Below are positions 5,446-8,036 of a stretch of 8,036 nt of DNA, piece by piece. The notes beneath the pieces are model-generated. The model was not told the origin of the DNA and did not search any database. It worked only from the letters and a program-made list of their open reading frames with translations. Numbering within the stretch: the first letter of the stretch is position 1; each line of letters opens with the position of its first letter. Source of the DNA: Chitinophagaceae bacterium (GTDB lineage: Bacteria; Bacteroidota; Bacteroidia; Chitinophagales; Chitinophagaceae); NCBI GenBank assembly GCA_026785745.1, contig JAJAZO010000394.1, forward strand, positions 1-8,036, read 5' to 3'. The translations under genes were made by a program, and so were the position numbers.

Positions 5446-7125
5446 TTAATGCCCGCCGCCGCTTACTTCAGCATCGTAATCAATTCCCTGTTTTCTCAGG
5501 ATGCCCTTTACAGCGAATGCAAAGAATGCCAGGTAAGCAAAGCAAACCGCTGCGATGAAATACGATTGGTGAATACCGATAAGATCGGCAATCTTTCCCT
5601 GTATAGGAGGGATAATACCACCGCCCAATATCATCATTATTAAAAATGCAGAACCCTGGGATGTGTATTTTCCAAGGCCTGCAACTGATAAGCTGAAAAT
5701 ACATGGCCACATAATAGAACACACAAGGCCACCGCTAAGAAAGGCATAGATAGAGATATTGCCTTTAGTAAGTAAGCCTACTATCATCGCCAGTACACCC
5801 ATTAAGCTATAGACGAATAATGTACGGGCCGGTTTGTTTTTACTTAGAAAGAACGCACCAATCTGGATTACAACACAAACAATATAATAGTATAAAGCCT
5901 CTACTTTATAGCCGGAGAAATAAATTATTGCAATCAGCAGCCCGAATGCAATAAGGGGAATAATAATCTGTAATATGACTTTAGTTTTTTCAGGCAATTT
6001 AAAAACACTTATAGCACCAGTCCATCTCCCAATCATAAGGCTGCCCCAATACATCATAATAAAAGGGGTGGCTTCCGATGCTGAATAAGAACCAAATTCT
6101 TTCTGACGTAATAATTCTCCAAGGTTACTGCCAATAGCTACTTCCACACCTACATATACAAATATCCCAATCATGCCCAGCACCAACTGTGGATATTGCA
6201 TGGCTCCCCATCCGTCTGCTTTTTTCTTTGCACTGATATTAGCCACTAATAATCCGATAACCACAACTGCAAGAGCCCCGATAAGCCATTTTAGCCGGTA
6301 AGCCTCCATAGCATGTCTTTCACTGTCACTTGCATTGGTAAGGTCGGTTTTGTAACTATTAAAGACAGGAATAAACATTATTATCAGCAAACCTGTCATT
6401 ATTAATAATGTATAAAGAGACTTATTTGCTTTTTCAGTTTTTTCCATTAAAATACCAGCCGGCACCTTTTTAGAAAAATGAAATAAAGCAGCAGCGCCGA
6501 TAAATAATGCCCCTACAAAAATGTACAGCGTAATGACTTTTGATAAACTTAAGGCAGCAATTTTTTCATCGGTGATGGCAGCAGTAGTGCCGAATAATGC
6601 AAGTGCTACTACCAATGGCCCGATAGAAGTGCCAAATGAATTTACGGCTCCGCCTAAGGTTACCCTTCCTGTACCTGTGGCCGGGTCGCCAAGAGAAATA
6701 GCAAAAGGCTGTGCAGCTGTTTGTTGTAATGAAAAACCTAGTGCCACAATAAAAAGACCAATCAGCATACCGGCAAAACTGTTTCCATTAACGGCAAATA
6801 TCATAGCTGCTGCGCCAAAGGCGGAGAAGAGCAGTCCATAGACTATACTTTTTTTGAAACCCCATTTGCCTACCAGGTCTTTTCCGCCAAAAGCACCATA
6901 AGCAAACAATACTAATGCACCAACATAATAGGCTGTATAAAAAGCAAAGTCAATCAGCTGGCTTTGAAACTGGTCGAGGTGAAAATAATTTTTACAAAAA
7001 GGAATGAACACACTATTGCCTGCAGCAATAAATCCCCAAAAGAAAAAAACTGTAACAAGGGTACCTAAAGCTCCGTAATTAGTCGGTTTACCGGATTGTG
7101 GTATTGCAATTGTTGGTGTAGGCAT
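5446..7125 (-). CDS. Sugar MFS transporter of the FucP/GluP type, extended form
   Basis: This 559-residue inner-membrane protein is a proton-coupled sugar symporter of the FHS branch of the major facilitator superfamily, the group of fucose permease FucP and glucose/galactose transporter GluP. Hallmarks are an FFFWGFIAAGNSVFIPF first helix, QQTAAQPF at 134-141, YVGVEVAIGSNL at 324-335, and GGGIIPPIQGKIAD at 501-514. FHS members usually have about 400-440 residues and 12 helices. Here I count about 16 hydrophobic segments; the surplus lies between helices 6 and 7 (about 238-254 and 279-297) and before the CSIMWPCIF helix (among about 383-403, 409-426 and 434-452). The N-terminus fits the family, and the ATG lacks a Shine-Dalgarno sequence. 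The protein ends in Gly-Gly-Gly-His. The downstream ROK kinase suggests a hexose cargo, with glucose most likely, which is an inference. Confidence 0.9.
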   Translation of the reverse strand: MPTPTIAIPQSGKPTNYGALGTLVTVFFFWGFIAAGNSVFIPFCKNYFHLDQFQSQLIDFAFYTAYYVGALVLFAYGAFGGKDLVGKWGFKKSIVYGLLFSAFGAAAMIFAVNGNSFAGMLIGLFIVALGFSLQQTAAQPFAISLGDPATGTGRVTLGGAVNSFGTSIGPLVVALALFGTTAAITDEKIAALSLSKVITLYIFVGALFIGAAALFHFSKKVPAGILMEKTEKANKSLYTLLIMTGLLIIMFIPVFNSYKTDLTNASDSERHAMEAYRLKWLIGALAVVVIGLLVANISAKKKADGWGAMQYPQLVLGMIGIFVYVGVEVAIGSNLGELLRQKEFGSYSASEATPFIMMYWGSLMIGRWTGAISVFKLPEKTKVILQIIIPLIAFGLLIAIIYFSGYKVEALYYYIVCVVIQIGAFFLSKNKPARTLFVYSLMGVLAMIVGLLTKGNISIYAFLSGGLVCSIMWPCIFSLSVAGLGKYTSQGSAFLIMMILGGGIIPPIQGKIADLIGIHQSYFIAAVCFAYLAFFAFAVKGILRKQGIDYDAEVSGGGH

Positions 7126-7330
7126 AATAATCTGTTATTTTATAAGTGCTGAAAGTATGACATATTTTGTTTTCCTGAAAAAACACTTGTTAGTCAGATT
7201 TACAGTTGGCTTATAAACATCGATTATAAAAAACAATAAAAATAAATCATTCATTTTCCCGTAATCTCATTCGGTAATGAAAATAAACACCTAAATTTCA
7301 GCTTAAAGTTTGGTCTATTAAAAACTGAAT
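7126..7330. promoter_or_regulatory. Divergent promoter region between transporter and glgA
   Basis: This 205-bp AT-rich spacer must hold the promoters of both the leftward transporter gene and the rightward glgA. On the plus strand TAAAGTTTG at 7304-7312 resembles a -7 box with one extra base, 18 bases before the glgA ATG. An imperfect inverted repeat lies at 7253-7284: ATTTTC/GAAAAT outer arms with CCGtAAT/ATTCGG inside. It could be an operator but could also be chance in AT-rich DNA. I see no clear -7 box for the transporter. Confidence 0.4.
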
Positions 7331-8036
7331 ATGGAAATTGTTCATATCGCTGCTGAATGTTATCCTGTCGCAAAAGCTGGTGGTCTTGGAGATGTAGTTG
7401 GGGCTTTACCAAAGTACCAGGCAGAACTGGGACATGTGGCTAAAGTAGTGATGCCGATGTACCGTACTAAATTCCTTTACGATAATCAATGGGAATTGTT
7501 ACATGAAGGCGACCAGCATATCGGCCCTATCTATTTCCATTACAGTGTTATTAAAGAGAAAACTAACAAGCTTGGGTTTGATCTATACCTCGTTGATATT
7601 AACGGATTAACTGACCGGGAGAAAATTTATGGGTACGATGATGATACTGAACGTTTCCTTTCATTCCAGGTGGCAGTTTGCGACTGGATAAACAGGTGGG
7701 AACATAAACCAGACGTTATTCATTGCCACGACCATCATACAGGGCTTATCCCTTTTATGGTAAAATATTGTTTTGAATTCAGACAGAAACTGGCTGATAT
7801 CCCGACCGTATTTACTGTTCACAATGCTCAATACCAGGGATGGATTAACTGGGATAAATATTACCTGCTGCCTCCATTTGATAGTTGGAAATGGGGAATG
7901 CTGGATTGGGAAAAAACTATCAACCCGATGGCATCAGCAGTTAAATGTGCCTGGAAAGTAACCACGGTAAGTAACAGTTACATGGATGAATTGAAAGATA
8001 CTGCCAATGGTTTGGAAACCCTGTTTCAATATGAAC
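7331..8036 (+). CDS. glgA: Glycogen synthase, N-terminal 235 residues (cut by window edge)
   Basis: GlgA (glycosyltransferase family 5) adds glucose from ADP-glucose to the ends of growing glycogen chains in the cytoplasm. The N-terminal domain shows KAGGLGDVVGALP from Lys15, the ADP-glucose-binding loop of the family. HCHDHHTGLIPF from His131 is the HxHDWHTG-type motif, with His in place of the usual Trp at 135. TVHNAQYQG includes His164-Asn165, and VTTVS at 210-214 is the start of the linker region. Family members have about 480 residues, so roughly half is present and the frame is open to the right edge. The ATG at 7331 places the AAECYPVAKAGG start where it belongs, without a Shine-Dalgarno sequence. 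It diverges from the sugar transporter, which fits a role in storing incoming glucose. The other glg genes are not visible. The family call is firm. Confidence 0.95.
   Translation, partial: MEIVHIAAECYPVAKAGGLGDVVGALPKYQAELGHVAKVVMPMYRTKFLYDNQWELLHEGDQHIGPIYFHYSVIKEKTNKLGFDLYLVDINGLTDREKIYGYDDDTERFLSFQVAVCDWINRWEHKPDVIHCHDHHTGLIPFMVKYCFEFRQKLADIPTVFTVHNAQYQGWINWDKYYLLPPFDSWKWGMLDWEKTINPMASAVKCAWKVTTVSNSYMDELKDTANGLETLFQYE

Noticed and set aside
6521..6841. Plus-strand open frame opposite the sugar transporter
   Set aside because: Shadow of the transporter gene; low-complexity product without a recognisable domain.
4432..7125. Polysaccharide utilisation locus
   Set aside because: No SusC/SusD pair, glycoside hydrolase or hybrid regulator is present; only a transporter and a kinase.
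7331..8036. Truncated glgA pseudogene
   Set aside because: The frame is open to the window edge with intact motifs; the truncation is only due to the window.

Overview
This window looks like chromosomal DNA from a member of the Bacteroidota, most likely a Chitinophagaceae-type soil or freshwater bacterium. The reasons are the AT-rich spacers, the near absence of Shine-Dalgarno sequences, two exact TAnnTTTG (-7) promoter boxes, a DUF4382 lipoprotein with a lysine/aspartate next to the lipid cysteine, and the protein sequences themselves. This placement comes from reading the sequence only; no database search was possible.

Left part (1-1634). The minus strand carries the start of a small protein cut by the window edge, which resembles the antitoxin half of a toxin-antitoxin pair, and an OsmC-family thiol peroxidase-like protein with both catalytic cysteines. 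A divergent plus-strand gene encodes a secreted, probably outer-membrane beta-barrel protein of unrecognised family.

Centre (1635-4340). Three plus-strand genes follow: lipoyl synthase (lipA), a secreted phosphodiester glycosidase (NAGPA-domain) protein, and a DUF4382 lipoprotein. A branched hairpin element followed by a T-run precedes lipA. A heptamer repeat spans the lipA stop codon; it encodes the last eight LipA residues and also supplies the only clear Shine-Dalgarno sequence in the window, for the next gene. A strong hairpin terminator closes this block.

Right part (4432-8036). The minus strand carries a large sugar transporter of the FucP/GluP type and, downstream of it, a ROK-family sugar kinase. 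A 9-bp terminator-like hairpin lies between them. Glycogen synthase (glgA, cut by the right edge) runs divergently from the transporter across a 205-bp spacer. Together these suggest a small sugar-handling locus: uptake of a hexose, phosphorylation by the kinase, and storage of glucose as glycogen. That link is inferred from gene order; no starch or polysaccharide utilisation genes (SusC/SusD type) are present.

Most of the content is housekeeping or known families, and I do not see a clear undescribed multi-gene system. The points most worth checking are the heptamer repeat that serves coding, stop and translation-start roles at once, the clean three-way-junction element before lipA, the ROK kinase that keeps the frame of the zinc motif but has lost all three cysteines, the transporter with about 16 hydrophobic segments, and the terminator between transporter and kinase.
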